46,318 nt of DNA, taken from contig NCJS01000002.1 of NCBI GenBank assembly GCA_002279005.1, positions 1 to 46,318 on the forward strand. Direction: 5' to 3'. The DNA is from Idiomarina sp. 34-48-12. Lineage in GTDB: Bacteria; Pseudomonadota; Gammaproteobacteria; Enterobacterales; Alteromonadaceae. Below are positions 1 through 9,146 of the stretch, piece after piece; position 1 is the first letter of the stretch, and each line of letters starts with the position of its first letter. The position numbers were made by a program, and so were the translations under genes. Below the pieces are notes generated by a model, which worked only from the letters and a program-made list of their open reading frames with translations, was not told the DNA's origin and did no database searches.

Positions 1-3000
1 TACAATTTGTGGCTAAATTTCAAACAAAATCAATTCACCGATGGTTTGCTGCAACTGGGTGAGCAAGCGCTAGTATGGGAAGTGAATGAACAGCGTCACC
101 AGTTGCGGATACCTCGGGGTGAATTAAAGTTACGTCCCTTTAAAGATGGCTGGCGTGTTAATTCCAACCCATTAACCATTGAACACAATCAACGTAGTTG
201 GACATTGCCGACCTTCAGTTGGGAGCAGACGCCAACATCGACGGCGGTGAGCGCAGATGACTTACCATTAGCGCCAATGCTGGAATTACTGAACCTTTTT
301 GGTAGCCAAGGAGTTCAGGTCAGTGAGCAGTTGGCTGAGCGAAATACCCAAGGTTTAATTGATGTTGTTTATGAAAGTAACCTTGACGCTGGTGCACGTT
401 GGTTTGCGCAAGGTGAAGCCTTAAGTTGGGGACAGTTTGGTGGTGTCCCAGGTCTTAGTAACGTCAATTTGCGACTAAGTGGAATTGATAACCAGCTGAA
501 TTGGCAGCTCGATGGTACCGATGCTACTTTTATCAGTCGAGCTTTAGATTACGATGATCCATGGTCGCTTCCGAAGGTCGATCTCTCGGGAGAGTTCCAT
601 TGGCAGAGCGATGGCCAATGGATTTTAAGTGTCGCACCGCAGAGTGAATTACATCTTGAAGGGTTGCAAATTGGGCTGACCGCGACGATCACGCCATCAG
701 AAAACTCCGTGTACGTTAATGCTCGAGCTCAAAGCCTAAACTCAGAACCGATTGATGCGGAAGTACTTAGACGCCATTTACCTGTGGTGATGGGAGATAA
801 TCTTCACGATTATTTACTGGTCGCAATTCAAGATGGCCAAGCGCAAGATTTAGCGATGGTTTGGCGGGGTGACGTAGACCAATTTCCATACCATGACAAC
901 CAAGGGGTGTTCGAAGCGCGAACGCGTATTAAGAGTTTAAGTTATAAATTTCAACCGAACTGGCGACCGATTTTCGATGCGTCAGCAGTGGTCAATTTCC
1001 GTAACGAGCGAATGCACATCACTGCCGAAGACGGGCTTCTTGGTAATGTCGAGGTAGTACGCGCAGATGTTGTTCTACCAGACCTTCTCGGTGGCGCAGA
1101 CGCACGACTAGACATATCCGCTAAAGTTTCCGGTAATGCCAATGAATTGAAACCGATTTTCAATGAGAGTCCTTTAGCTAAAAGCTTAGGCGCGACGTTT
1201 GCCGAAATTCAACTAAGTGGACCGATATCGAGTGACCTTCAGCTAACCATTCCGTTGGGGGCATCAGCTGAAGTTGTGGCCAAGGGCCATGCTGAGCTTA
1301 ACGATATTGATATGTATGTGCGCAGCCTCAAAGAGACCTTCCGAAATGTTAGTGGCCGCGTGAATTTCCGTAACGATGTCATCTCAGCTCCAGAACTACT
1401 GATGACATGGCGTGGATTTCCAGTTCAAGCGGCTTTAGATAGCCGTCAACGTGATGATGACTATTTTGTAGAAGTTGCAGCTTCTGGTGAATGGCGTCTT
1501 GATGAGTTCGCGCCGCTTACGCGCGGTAACATGCCTTGGCAAGCTGACTTTAATCTGAGTTTACCGCAACAGGGTGGTTATTCATTTCGCTGGCAACAAA
1601 CAGCTGATTTGAAGGCTATTGTCATGAATCTTCCAGCTCCATTGACTAAGGTGGCGGAGCAGGAAGAGCAATTGGAGTTTATTGTCTCGGGCAGCCGCGA
1701 TAGTATTTTGGTGAATGCCGAGCTTGGCGATAGAGCAATGCTAGAACTCCAGTTTGATGGCACTGCTGAAGTGTTGCAATCGGGATACGCACGTATTGGT
1801 GAAGTGATGTCGCAAGCGCCGAACCCAAATGTGTTGCGGCTGAATCCGACGTTTACGGTGGATGCCAACTTACCAGCGACTGATATTGCGGCGTGGCTAG
1901 ATAGTTATCGCCATTTACAGGAGTTTCTTCCAGAGGGATCTGGCAATAGCCAATTGGCGCGATTATTGCGGCCTGATTACCTACAAATATTAAGCCCGCA
2001 AGTGTCGTACGGTGACATGACCTTCGATGATGTTTCAATTGTCGCATGGCCAGAGCAGTCGAGTTGGTTGGCACGATTAAATTCTAAGCAAGTTATTACT
2101 GCTGTCGAGTGGCGACCAAGTGAAGCGACAGAACAAGGCAAAGGCGACCAACTCTACTTCAACGCGGAATTTATTGAATTAGCGGCTTCCACAACAGAAC
2201 CTACTAATTCCGAAAAAAGCGCGTTGAACGAAGGCGATACGCCAACAAGTTTTGCCAATATGCCGGAGGTTTTCCTCCAGTGTAAGCGCTGTCGTTACGG
2301 GGTATATGACCTGGGCGAGGTGAGTCTTCACTTACGTGGCGAAAACAAACAGCTCGAGCTTGTCGAGTTTTCTGCACAGCATCGTAATCACACGCTGAAC
2401 GCCCAAGGAACTTGGGCACTAGAGACGGCTACACAACATCCGCAGACGCGAATTGTTGGCGAGTTTCGTTCTCCAGACTTTGGTGAGTTCCTTGAGAATT
2501 ATGAGTTCACATCAATGGTTCGCGACAGTAATGCAGCCATTGCTTTTGATTTGAGTTATTTAGGCTCGCCGCGGGAGTTTGAGGCTGAATCGCTTAATGG
2601 CACCGTCAATTGGCAGCTCGGTCAAGGTTATTTAAATGAAGTAAGTGATCGCGGCGCTCGGCTGTTTTCGTTGTTGAGTTTAGACAGCATTTTGCGCAAG
2701 CTTCGTTTCGATTTCCGTGATGTGTTTGCGAATGGATTGTTTTACACCAACTTTAGTGGTGACTTTAATATCGTCAATGGCATTGTGACTACCGACAATA
2801 CCCGGCTCAATGGTGCTGCGGGTGACATGGAGGTTAAAGGTAAAACGAACCTAATGACCCGAGCGCTCGATTACGATCTACAGTTTGTACCTAAGGTAAC
2901 CTCAAGTTTACCAGTGATACTGGCTTGGATGATTAATCCGCCGTCGGGCCTTGCTGCGCTCGTGATTGATCGAATGTTACACGATGCCAAAGTAATCAGT

Positions 3001-3195
3001 CGTCTCGAATATAAAATTTCAGGCACAATGGACGATCCAAAAATTGAAGAAGTCGCGCGTGATAGTCGCGATGCGCCAATTCCACCGGAGGTGCAAAATG
3101 AGCCAAATCCAGAACTCAACGAAGAGCCGAGTGCAACTGACGGCGCTGCAGATGACCAGCAGCCCGAATCCACAGCAGAACCTACAGGAAATTGA
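1..3195 (+). CDS. yhdP: YhdP family AsmA-like envelope protein (5' end outside window)
   Basis: The reading frame is open from base 1, so only the last 1064 residues are present; the E. coli protein is about 1270 residues. The content is a long beta-rich AsmA-like repeat region. The C-terminal AsmA_2-type segment carries the family pattern around residues 860-1000 (LNGTVNWQLGQGYLNEVSDRG, then the FRDVFANGLFY region and a hydrophobic stretch near PVILAWMINPPSG). A low-complexity Pro/Glu/Gln tail follows. In E. coli, YhdP, TamB and YdbH act as bridge-like proteins moving phospholipid between inner and outer membranes; that role is family knowledge. The last 98 bases overlap the nitrilase gene, and tldD follows, as in many gammaproteobacteria. 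I am confident of the family and cannot see the N-terminal membrane anchor. Confidence 0.93.
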   Translation, partial: YNLWLNFKQNQFTDGLLQLGEQALVWEVNEQRHQLRIPRGELKLRPFKDGWRVNSNPLTIEHNQRSWTLPTFSWEQTPTSTAVSADDLPLAPMLELLNLFGSQGVQVSEQLAERNTQGLIDVVYESNLDAGARWFAQGEALSWGQFGGVPGLSNVNLRLSGIDNQLNWQLDGTDATFISRALDYDDPWSLPKVDLSGEFHWQSDGQWILSVAPQSELHLEGLQIGLTATITPSENSVYVNARAQSLNSEPIDAEVLRRHLPVVMGDNLHDYLLVAIQDGQAQDLAMVWRGDVDQFPYHDNQGVFEARTRIKSLSYKFQPNWRPIFDASAVVNFRNERMHITAEDGLLGNVEVVRADVVLPDLLGGADARLDISAKVSGNANELKPIFNESPLAKSLGATFAEIQLSGPISSDLQLTIPLGASAEVVAKGHAELNDIDMYVRSLKETFRNVSGRVNFRNDVISAPELLMTWRGFPVQAALDSRQRDDDYFVEVAASGEWRLDEFAPLTRGNMPWQADFNLSLPQQGGYSFRWQQTADLKAIVMNLPAPLTKVAEQEEQLEFIVSGSRDSILVNAELGDRAMLELQFDGTAEVLQSGYARIGEVMSQAPNPNVLRLNPTFTVDANLPATDIAAWLDSYRHLQEFLPEGSGNSQLARLLRPDYLQILSPQVSYGDMTFDDVSIVAWPEQSSWLARLNSKQVITAVEWRPSEATEQGKGDQLYFNAEFIELAASTTEPTNSEKSALNEGDTPTSFANMPEVFLQCKRCRYGVYDLGEVSLHLRGENKQLELVEFSAQHRNHTLNAQGTWALETATQHPQTRIVGEFRSPDFGEFLENYEFTSMVRDSNAAIAFDLSYLGSPREFEAESLNGTVNWQLGQGYLNEVSDRGARLFSLLSLDSILRKLRFDFRDVFANGLFYTNFSGDFNIVNGIVTTDNTRLNGAAGDMEVKGKTNLMTRALDYDLQFVPKVTSSLPVILAWMINPPSGLAALVIDRMLHDAKVISRLEYKISGTMDDPKIEEVARDSRDAPIPPEVQNEPNPELNEEPSATDGAADDQQPESTAEPTGN
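3087..3091 (+). promoter_or_regulatory. Ribosome binding site fixing the nitrilase start
   Basis: GGAGG lies 6 bases before the ATG at 3098. The in-frame ATG further upstream (3044) has no comparable site and would add 18 Arg/Lys-rich residues absent from the family, so 3098 is the better start. The site is inside the yhdP coding sequence. Confidence 0.8.
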
Positions 3196-3976
3196 GCAGC
3201 AGCTCAAAGCGCTACCCGATTTTCGTCCACAGCTCGTGGTATTGCCCGAAGCCTGTTTGTGCTTTGGTGCTGGCGACAAGCGTCAGCGGGAACTGGCAGA
3301 ACTTCCTGGTGATGGCCCCATGCAAGATGGTCTCGCAGCGTTGGCCAAGCGCTATGACGTTTGGTTAGTTGGCGGCACTATTCCATTAATCGATTCTTTG
3401 GATGCCAAGAAATTTAGCGCGGCCAGTTTAGTGTTTAATCCACAAGGTCAATGCGTCGCACGTTACAATAAGATGCATCTGTTTGATGTCGATGTGGCAG
3501 ATAATACAAAAAGTTATCGTGAATCTAATTGGACCAATGCCGGCGATAGCGTAATAACCGTAGCAACTGAGTTCGGCACATTGGGTTTAGCCGTGTGTTA
3601 TGATGTGCGCTTTGCTGAGCTATTTCGGGCACTAAGAACAGCTGGCGCCGATATTATCGTATTGCCATCAGCGTTTACCCAGGTGACGGGTAATGCGCAT
3701 TGGCATGTGCTGACGCGCGCTCGTGCTATTGAGCAGCAATGTTTTTTAGTTGCTTCTGCGCAAGCAGGAGAACATGAAAACGGTCGTCAAACCTATGGTC
3801 ACGCTCTTGTAATTGACGGCTGGGGTCGCATATTAGCAGAAACAGAAACCATGCAACCAAGCATCGCAACCGCTTTGGTTGATACCGAAAGCTTACACAA
3901 GATCCGCCACGATATTCCGGTAGCGGAACACTTCAACCGTAGTAAAAAGGTTTTACATGCAAGCACAGAACGTTGA
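3098..3976 (+). CDS. Carbon-nitrogen hydrolase (nitrilase superfamily, Nit1/Nit2-like)
   Basis: This 292-residue cytoplasmic amidohydrolase of the nitrilase superfamily has the Glu-Lys-Cys triad: E51 in VVLPEAC, K125 in [12 protein letters not shown], and C167 in [12 protein letters not shown]. The HLFDVDV and CYDVRF motifs match the Nit branch. Related enzymes such as mammalian Nit1 and E. coli YbeM hydrolyse deaminated glutathione, so a metabolite-repair role is plausible but not shown here. The start is inside yhdP (98-base overlap) behind a GGAGG site. Its 3' end overlaps tldD by 20 bases, so it is translated as part of a yhdP-nit-tldD run. Confidence 0.9.
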   Translation: MSQIQNSTKSRVQLTALQMTSSPNPQQNLQEIEQQLKALPDFRPQLVVLPEACLCFGAGDKRQRELAELPGDGPMQDGLAALAKRYDVWLVGGTIPLIDSLDAKKFSAASLVFNPQGQCVARYNKMHLFDVDVADNTKSYRESNWTNAGDSVITVATEFGTLGLAVCYDVRFAELFRALRTAGADIIVLPSAFTQVTGNAHWHVLTRARAIEQQCFLVASAQAGEHENGRQTYGHALVIDGWGRILAETETMQPSIATALVDTESLHKIRHDIPVAEHFNRSKKVLHASTER

Positions 3977-5402
3977 GCACAATCTGCTTCATCAACACGA
4001 TTTAGATAGCGATAAATTGCAGCAATCGCTCGCGACGCTATACACCGGCGCCATCGATTTCGCCGACATTTATCTGCAAAGCAGCGTCAATGAATCTTGG
4101 GTTCTAGAAGATGGCATTGTAAAAGAAGGTAGCTTCCATATTGAGGCTGGCCTTGGTGTGCGCGCGGTACATGGTGAGAAAACTGGCTTTGCATACGCTG
4201 ATGACATATCACCACAAGCGCTTCAAAAAGCGGCTGCGGCGGCGCGAGGAATCAGTTTAGCTGGTGAGAACAAACAAGTGAATGCGTTCTCGCGTTCAGC
4301 TGTTGGCTTGCGTTATCCGGCGGTGAATCCGCTCGCGAGTTTAAACGAGCATGCAAAAATCGACTTACTACGAGAAATTGATGCTTATGCCCGTAGCCTT
4401 GATCCACGCGTTGTTGAAGTCATTGCCAGTATCAGTGGTAGTTACGATGAAATTCTTGTTGCCGCAACAGATGGCACGTTTGCCACGGATATTCGTCCGT
4501 TAGTCCGAGTTAATTGCACTGTGCTGGTTGAGCATAATGGACGCCGTGAACGCGGAAGCGCGGGTGGTGGTGCTCGAGTTGATTACCACTACTTCACCGC
4601 TGCAGTTGATGCGACACCGCGTTGGAAAGCGTATGCGGATGAAGCTGTTCGCCAAGCGCTGATTAATTTAGAAGCGCGTCCAGCACCAGCTGGAACAATG
4701 CCGGTGGTATTAGGCTCAGGCTGGCCGGGAGTGTTACTCCATGAAGCGGTGGGACACGGTTTAGAAGGTGATTTTAATCGCAAGGGTGCCTCCGCATATG
4801 CGGGGAAAATTGGGGAAATGGTCGCATCAGAACTCTGCACCATTGTTGATGATGGCACCCTAAAAGATCGTCGTGGCTCATTGGCCATTGACGATGAAGG
4901 CACCGAAGCGGGCTATAACGTATTAATTGAAAAAGGCCGCTTAGTGGGTTACATGCAGGACAAGATGAATGCTCGCCTTATGGGTGTGAGCCCGACGGGT
5001 AATGGGCGTCGCGAAAGCTATGCGCACTTACCAATGCCACGCATGACCAATACGTATATGCTCGCCGGCGAACACGACCCAGAAGAAATCATTCGCAGTG
5101 TGAAACGTGGTATCTATGCACCACATTTCGCGGGCGGACAAGTCGATATTACTTCGGGCAAATTTGTCTTCTCAGCATCAGAAGCTTATTTAATTGAAGA
5201 CGGTAAAATTACCGCTCCAGTGAAAGGCGCAACGTTGATTGGGAATGGCCCTGATGCGATGCGTCAGGTATCCATGGTCGGGCACGATTTAGCCTTAGAC
5301 CAAGGTGTCGGTGTGTGTGGAAAAGACGGTCAAAGCGTACCTGTTGGAGTTGGGCAACCAACGTTGAAATTAGATGCGATGACCGTAGGTGGCACCGATT
5401 AA
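3957..5402 (+). CDS. tldD: Metalloprotease subunit TldD
   Basis: The 481-residue product has the same length as E. coli TldD. The zinc motif [11 protein letters not shown] starts at residue 262 (HExxxH type). The N-terminal block with [14 protein letters not shown] and [19 protein letters not shown] is characteristic. TldD forms a heterodimer with TldE (PmbA), encoded at 6101, and degrades unfolded peptides such as microcin B17 leader and CcdA in E. coli. Only TldD carries the metal site. The ATG at 3957 lies inside the end of the nitrilase gene. The TAA stop shares a TTAA with the stop of the convergent yjgA gene, in the loop of an inverted repeat at 5387-5415. Confidence 0.96.
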   Translation: MQAQNVEHNLLHQHDLDSDKLQQSLATLYTGAIDFADIYLQSSVNESWVLEDGIVKEGSFHIEAGLGVRAVHGEKTGFAYADDISPQALQKAAAAARGISLAGENKQVNAFSRSAVGLRYPAVNPLASLNEHAKIDLLREIDAYARSLDPRVVEVIASISGSYDEILVAATDGTFATDIRPLVRVNCTVLVEHNGRRERGSAGGGARVDYHYFTAAVDATPRWKAYADEAVRQALINLEARPAPAGTMPVVLGSGWPGVLLHEAVGHGLEGDFNRKGASAYAGKIGEMVASELCTIVDDGTLKDRRGSLAIDDEGTEAGYNVLIEKGRLVGYMQDKMNARLMGVSPTGNGRRESYAHLPMPRMTNTYMLAGEHDPEEIIRSVKRGIYAPHFAGGQVDITSGKFVFSASEAYLIEDGKITAPVKGATLIGNGPDAMRQVSMVGHDLALDQGVGVCGKDGQSVPVGVGQPTLKLDAMTVGGTD

Positions 5403-5415
5403 ACGGTGGCCACCT
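5387..5415. terminator. Inverted repeat over the shared stop codons of tldD and yjgA
   Basis: AGGTGGCACCG (5387-5397) pairs with CGGTG-G-CCACCT (5404-5415), an 11-bp stem with one bulged G. The 6-base loop ATTAAA contains both stop codons. No U-tract follows on either strand, so a canonical intrinsic terminator is not supported. A role in terminating or shielding the ends of both convergent transcripts is inference. Confidence 0.5.
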
Positions 5416-5902
5416 CGCGTAAATATTTAAACAATTCGCGTTTTGCCGCAGGCGGCTTATTTTGTTCAGCTTGTTTGTTCGCTTGGCGGTAAAGCTGACG
5501 TAATTTTTGCCGATCAGCGTTCGGATAAGCATCAAGGAATTGCTGAATGGCTTCGTCGCCACTGGCTAAAATAGCATCACGGTGTTTCTCAAGCTGGTGA
5601 AACAATGCATTTTGCTCATGGTGTGAATGCTCAAGTTCGGCGAGAGCCTGCTCAATAGGGCCGGTGTCGCGGTGGCGCATCATTTTACCGATAAGCTGCA
5701 ACTGACGACGGTAGCCTTCGCGCGTATTACGAATACGTTGCGCAAGATGAATAGCATCAAGTAGCTCTTCATCGAGAGGAATTTTCGCTAGTTTGCCTTC
5801 AGCTAGGCTAACAAGTGTTTCGCCAAGCTGTTGCTGCGCTTCGGCAGCGCGTTTTAATTCAGATTTACTGACGATATCGTCGTCGTGCTCAAATTCGCTC
5901 AT
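5399..5902 (-). CDS. yjgA: Ribosome assembly-associated protein YjgA (DarP, DUF615)
   Basis: This is a 167-residue, highly charged, helical, cytoplasmic protein. DUF615 features are an acidic N terminus ([18 protein letters not shown]), the core [17 protein letters not shown] with [12 protein letters not shown], and a C-terminal block with [13 protein letters not shown] and ELFKYLRE. In E. coli the protein (renamed DarP) associates with late 50S precursors and supports 50S maturation. It is convergent with tldD (4-base overlap) and divergent from pmbA, so it splits the tldD/tldE pair, an arrangement common in gammaproteobacteria. AGAGG on the minus strand precedes the ATG. Confidence 0.94.
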   Translation of the reverse strand: MSEFEHDDDIVSKSELKRAAEAQQQLGETLVSLAEGKLAKIPLDEELLDAIHLAQRIRNTREGYRRQLQLIGKMMRHRDTGPIEQALAELEHSHHEQNALFHQLEKHRDAILASGDEAIQQFLDAYPNADRQKLRQLYRQANKQAEQNKPPAAKRELFKYLREVATV

Positions 5903-5953
5903 GGGATGCCTCTGTGGTTTCGAGCGAATTGTACCCGAACACAGTACATAAAT

Positions 5954-6088
5954 ACAAAAACGATATTAGCTATTAGATATTAGATATTAGATATTAGCTA
6001 TTGGATATTAGATATTAGATCGGATATTTCCGGCTCTTGGTTTTTAACTAAAATCTAATATCGAATAGCTAATATCGCTCTAGGTTTT
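5954..6088 (+). repeat. Heptad-unit inverted-repeat element, copy A
   Basis: Eight successive 7-bp units of type (a/c)tatt(a/g)g run from 5963 to 6018. The left arm 5961-5985 pairs with the right arm 6053-6077 in 24 of 25 positions around a 67-nt centre. The left arm is tandemly duplicated (5962-5989 and 5990-6017, 28 bp each, one difference), so the right arm can pair with either copy. The left flank is ACAAAAA before CGATATTAG; the right flank ends in GGTTTT. The element fills the gap between divergent yjgA and pmbA and ends at the pmbA ribosome binding site. Copies B and C have the same orientation. The family is not recognised. Confidence 0.9.
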
Positions 6089-6100
6089 AAAGGAGATGTA

Positions 6101-7447
6101 ATGATTCCGGACATGAATGAACTTCAAACAGAACTGCACGACGTTGAACAGGCTGTTGCCGATGCAATTAAGTACGCCAAGCAACTCGGTGTAAGCGCCG
6201 CTGAATGCGCCATGAGCCGCAGTAGTGGCATTAATGTGGCAACGCGGCTGGGTGAAGTTGAGACGGTTGAATTTAATCAGGATGGCGCACTTGGCATTAC
6301 GGTGTTCCGAGGCCAGCAAAAAGGGTCATCTTCAACGACCGATTTGACTGCAAAAGCGATTCGAGCTGCGGTTGAAAAGGCCAATGATATTGCTCGCTAT
6401 ACCTCAGAGGACCCTTACGCAGGGCTAGCTCCAGCTGAGTTAATGGCGACCGAAATTCCGGATTTGGACTTGTGTCATCCAGCGAATCAAAGTGCCGAAT
6501 TTGCTTTAGAGCAAGCGTTAGCGTGTGAACAACATGCGTTACAACTTGACCCACGTATTGTCAATTCAGATGGTGCTGGTTATAGCAGTCATGTTGGCTA
6601 TCGCGTGTATGGCAATAGCCATGGGTTTGTAGCTGGATACTTGCAATCGCGACATAGCTTGAGCTGTTCATTGATTGCGAAAAGCGGTGATGCCATGCAA
6701 CGCGACTATAGCTATACCGTGGCACGTCACCGTGATGATTTATGGACGCCGCATCAGGTAGCGGAAGATGCCGTGCAAAGTACGGTGTCACGTTTAGATG
6801 GTCGTAAAATAGCGACGGCAAAAGTACCGGTGGTATTCCGTGCTGATGTGGCCAACAGCTTGTTTGGGCATTTGGTGGCAGGTATAAGCGGCGGCAGTCT
6901 CTATCGCAAATCGAGCTTCTTGGTCGACCATTTAGGAAAGCAGGTTCTGCCGAGCTGGTTAACGGTGCAAGAGCGTCCGCATTTGCGGGGTGCTTTGGCA
7001 AGTAGTCCATTTGATCATGAAGGTTTGGCCACGCATGACCGTGACATTATCAAAGACGGTGTTTTGCAGACCTACCTGTTGACGAGCTATTCTGCGCGAA
7101 AACTTGGCATGGAGCCTACCGGGCATGCCGGCGGTATTCATACTTGGGAGGTCACTCATCAGGTAGAAAACTTGGCCGCGCTATGCAAAAAAATGGGCAC
7201 TGGTCTATTAGTGACTGAACTGATGGGGCAGGGCGTGAATATCGTGAACGGCGATTATTCTCGTGGCGCAGCGGGTTTTTGGGTCGAGAACGGTGAAATT
7301 CAGTATCCAGTTGAAGAGATCACGATTGCTGGCAATCTAAAAGATATGTTGGCGAATATTGTCGCGATTGCTGGTGATGTGGATGCACGTCATGGTGTTC
7401 GCACTGGTTCGGTTTTACTCGAAGAAATGCGGATTGCTGGGGTTTAA
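6101..7447 (+). CDS. pmbA: TldE/PmbA, metalloprotease partner subunit
   Basis: The 448-residue product (about 450 in E. coli) is a paralogue of TldD without the HExxxH zinc motif, as expected for TldE. Recognisable blocks are VATRLGEVETVEFNQDGALG near the N terminus, GISGGSLYRKSSFLVDHLG in the middle, and TGLLVTELMGQGVNIVNGDYSRGAAGFWVENG near the C terminus. It forms the cytoplasmic TldD/TldE peptidase heterodimer with the product of the gene at 3957. AAAGGAG sits 6 bases before the ATG and directly abuts repeat copy A, whose hairpin would lie in the 5' leader if the promoter is upstream. The stop overlaps mgtE by 4 bases. Confidence 0.96.
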   Translation: MIPDMNELQTELHDVEQAVADAIKYAKQLGVSAAECAMSRSSGINVATRLGEVETVEFNQDGALGITVFRGQQKGSSSTTDLTAKAIRAAVEKANDIARYTSEDPYAGLAPAELMATEIPDLDLCHPANQSAEFALEQALACEQHALQLDPRIVNSDGAGYSSHVGYRVYGNSHGFVAGYLQSRHSLSCSLIAKSGDAMQRDYSYTVARHRDDLWTPHQVAEDAVQSTVSRLDGRKIATAKVPVVFRADVANSLFGHLVAGISGGSLYRKSSFLVDHLGKQVLPSWLTVQERPHLRGALASSPFDHEGLATHDRDIIKDGVLQTYLLTSYSARKLGMEPTGHAGGIHTWEVTHQVENLAALCKKMGTGLLVTELMGQGVNIVNGDYSRGAAGFWVENGEIQYPVEEITIAGNLKDMLANIVAIAGDVDARHGVRTGSVLLEEMRIAGV

Positions 7448-7456
7448 CCCAGCAAT
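7433..7456. terminator. Inverted repeat over the shared stop codons of pmbA and mgtE
   Basis: ATTGCTGGG (7433-7441) and CCCAGCAAT (7448-7456) form a perfect 9-bp stem. The loop GTTTAA carries both stop codons (TAA of pmbA at 7445-7447, complement of the mgtE stop at 7444-7446). There is no U-tract on either side. A bidirectional transcript-end role is inferred from position. Confidence 0.5.
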
Positions 7457-8805
7457 AACGTTGCAGTGCCAAGGAAGGCAAAGATACCAACCACGTCAGT
7501 GACGGTAGTTAAAATGACACCGCCGGCTAATGCAGGGTCGATATCAAACTTCTTCAAAATCAGTGGAACGGTTACCCCAGCCAAACCTGCCGCTAGTAAG
7601 TTCGCCATCATGGCGAACGCTATGATGCCGCCTATCACTAAATCTTGTTTCCATAAGGCGACGACTCCGGCAATTAGAATCGCCCAGATAACCCCGTTTA
7701 ACGCACCAATGGCAAGCTCTTTGCCAATTAACCAACGTTGGTTGCTTTGACCGATGTGTCCGAGAGCCATACCACGAATGACCAAGGTCAGTGTTTGCGA
7801 GCCAGCGATACCGCCCATGCTTGGTACAATGGTGTTTAGAATGGCCAAGATAGCCATTTGCGCCAAAATATCTTCAAACATCGAGCTAACAGCGGCGGCT
7901 AGCAATGCGGTGATGAGGTTAACACCTAACCAGATACTGCGACGACGCGTACTTTTTAGAACCGGTGCGAAGGTATCTTCGTCGTCATCTAAACCTGCCA
8001 TGCTCAACATGGAGTGCTGTGCATCTTCACGAATAATGTCGACCACGTCATCGATGGTGATACGACCGAGTAGTCGATTTTCATCATCAACTACCGGCGC
8101 GGAGATCCAGTCTTGGCGTTCAAACAGCTTCGCGACTTCGGTCTCGTCCATATCGACAGGAATACCCTGAATGTCTTGATCCATGACATCGCTAACAAGC
8201 TTGGTGGGATCAACAGTCAGCAGGCGGGTAATGCCAATCTCGCCAATAAATTTGTCGTCACGATCCACCACATAGAGTTTATCAGTGGCTTCAGGCAATT
8301 CACCTTTCAAGCGCAAGTAACGCAATACCACATCGATGGTGACGTCTGGACGCAGGGTGATGGTGTCAGTGTTCATCATACCGCCGGCAGTTTCGTCGGC
8401 ATATGACAAGGCTTGTTCGGCACGATGACGATCTTGCTCGTCCATCGATTTTAGAACTTCTTGATAAATTTGTTCCGGAAGACCACGTAGTACGTAGGCC
8501 AGGTCATCGGTGTCCATGCCTTCGGTGGCTGCTGCCAGTTTCTCTGGCGCCATTTGCCGAATAACGGACTTCTGAACTTCTTCTGAGAGTTCTTCAAGAA
8601 TATCACCATGCTCGTCGGCATCGACGAGCTGCCAAATGATGGCACGGGCTTTCGGAGGAGATGATTCAAGTAAGAGGGCAACGTCCCATGCTGGGAGGTT
8701 ATGCAGTTGACGCCGTGCTTGCACGTACATACCACGAGCTAACGATTCAGAAACTTCCTGAATACGTTGTTCGGTAAATTCTTTGTCGGCAACTTCAGCT
8801 AGCAT
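7444..8805 (-). CDS. mgtE: Magnesium transporter MgtE
   Basis: The 453-residue product has the full MgtE architecture. An N-terminal helical MgtE_N domain (residues 1-130, with EILEELSEEVQKSVIRQM and YVLRGLP) precedes tandem CBS domains (about 135-255, with LYVVDRDDKFIGEI and DWISAPVVDDENRLLGRITIDDVVD). Five membrane helices follow (about 285-453), including the conserved NTIVPSMGGIAGSQTLTL pore segment. MgtE is a Mg2+-selective dimeric channel gated by Mg2+ binding to the N and CBS domains. It is the last gene of the kdsD-to-ptsO run, 36 bases after ptsO. GAGGG precedes the ATG on the minus strand. Confidence 0.95.
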   Translation of the reverse strand: MLAEVADKEFTEQRIQEVSESLARGMYVQARRQLHNLPAWDVALLLESSPPKARAIIWQLVDADEHGDILEELSEEVQKSVIRQMAPEKLAAATEGMDTDDLAYVLRGLPEQIYQEVLKSMDEQDRHRAEQALSYADETAGGMMNTDTITLRPDVTIDVVLRYLRLKGELPEATDKLYVVDRDDKFIGEIGITRLLTVDPTKLVSDVMDQDIQGIPVDMDETEVAKLFERQDWISAPVVDDENRLLGRITIDDVVDIIREDAQHSMLSMAGLDDDEDTFAPVLKSTRRRSIWLGVNLITALLAAAVSSMFEDILAQMAILAILNTIVPSMGGIAGSQTLTLVIRGMALGHIGQSNQRWLIGKELAIGALNGVIWAILIAGVVALWKQDLVIGGIIAFAMMANLLAAGLAGVTVPLILKKFDIDPALAGGVILTTVTDVVGIFAFLGTATLLLG

Positions 8806-8841
8806 ACAATAAACCCTCAGTAATATGAGAAGTTTACCGCA

Positions 8842-9120
8842 TCATTGCTCTTCATCAAAGCGAGATTCAATTAAGTTGGCAATTGCATCAACTGCTTGGA
8901 GGGCATCTTTACCTTCGGCAACAATATCTATTTCGCGTCCTTGACCGCTAGCGAGTAGCAATAAACACATCACACTCGATGCGTCGACGTGCTGCTCGCC
9001 TTGCACAATGGATACTTTCGCATCAAATTCATGAGTGAGTTTGGCAAGCTTTGTTGCTGCGCGAGCGTGCAATCCGAGTTTATTACGAATGGTAACGGTG
9101 CGACGGATAACGTCAGTCAT
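8842..9120 (-). CDS. ptsO: Nitrogen-PTS phosphocarrier protein NPr
   Basis: This 92-residue HPr-family protein has the phosphoacceptor His18 in NKLGLHARAA and the DASSVMCLLLLASGQG segment at the regulatory-serine region. Its place next to rapZ and ptsN identifies it as NPr of the nitrogen PTS rather than sugar-PTS HPr. It relays phosphate from EI-Ntr (ptsP, not in the window) to EIIA-Ntr, encoded at 10017-10463. It lies 26 bases downstream of rapZ and probably shares its transcript. Confidence 0.95.
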   Translation of the reverse strand: MTDVIRRTVTIRNKLGLHARAATKLAKLTHEFDAKVSIVQGEQHVDASSVMCLLLLASGQGREIDIVAEGKDALQAVDAIANLIESRFDEEQ

Positions 9121-9146
9121 AATGTAACCTTAAAGAATTCTTGGTT

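Noticed and set aside
5404..5413. Short palindrome GGTGGCCACC as an operator
   Set aside because: It lies at the convergent end of two genes and is part of the larger stop-spanning inverted repeat.
5954..6088. The heptad repeat region as a CRISPR array
   Set aside because: Units are 7 bp with no spacers, the arrangement is an inverted repeat, and no cas genes are nearby.
6561..7010. A 149-codon open frame antisense to pmbA
   Set aside because: Shadow of a strongly supported gene; composition is typical of a reverse-frame artefact.
3957..7447. TldD/TldE as a peptide-natural-product maturation locus
   Set aside because: TldD/E can process microcin leaders, but there is no precursor peptide, modification enzyme or exporter here; the context is the usual housekeeping one.
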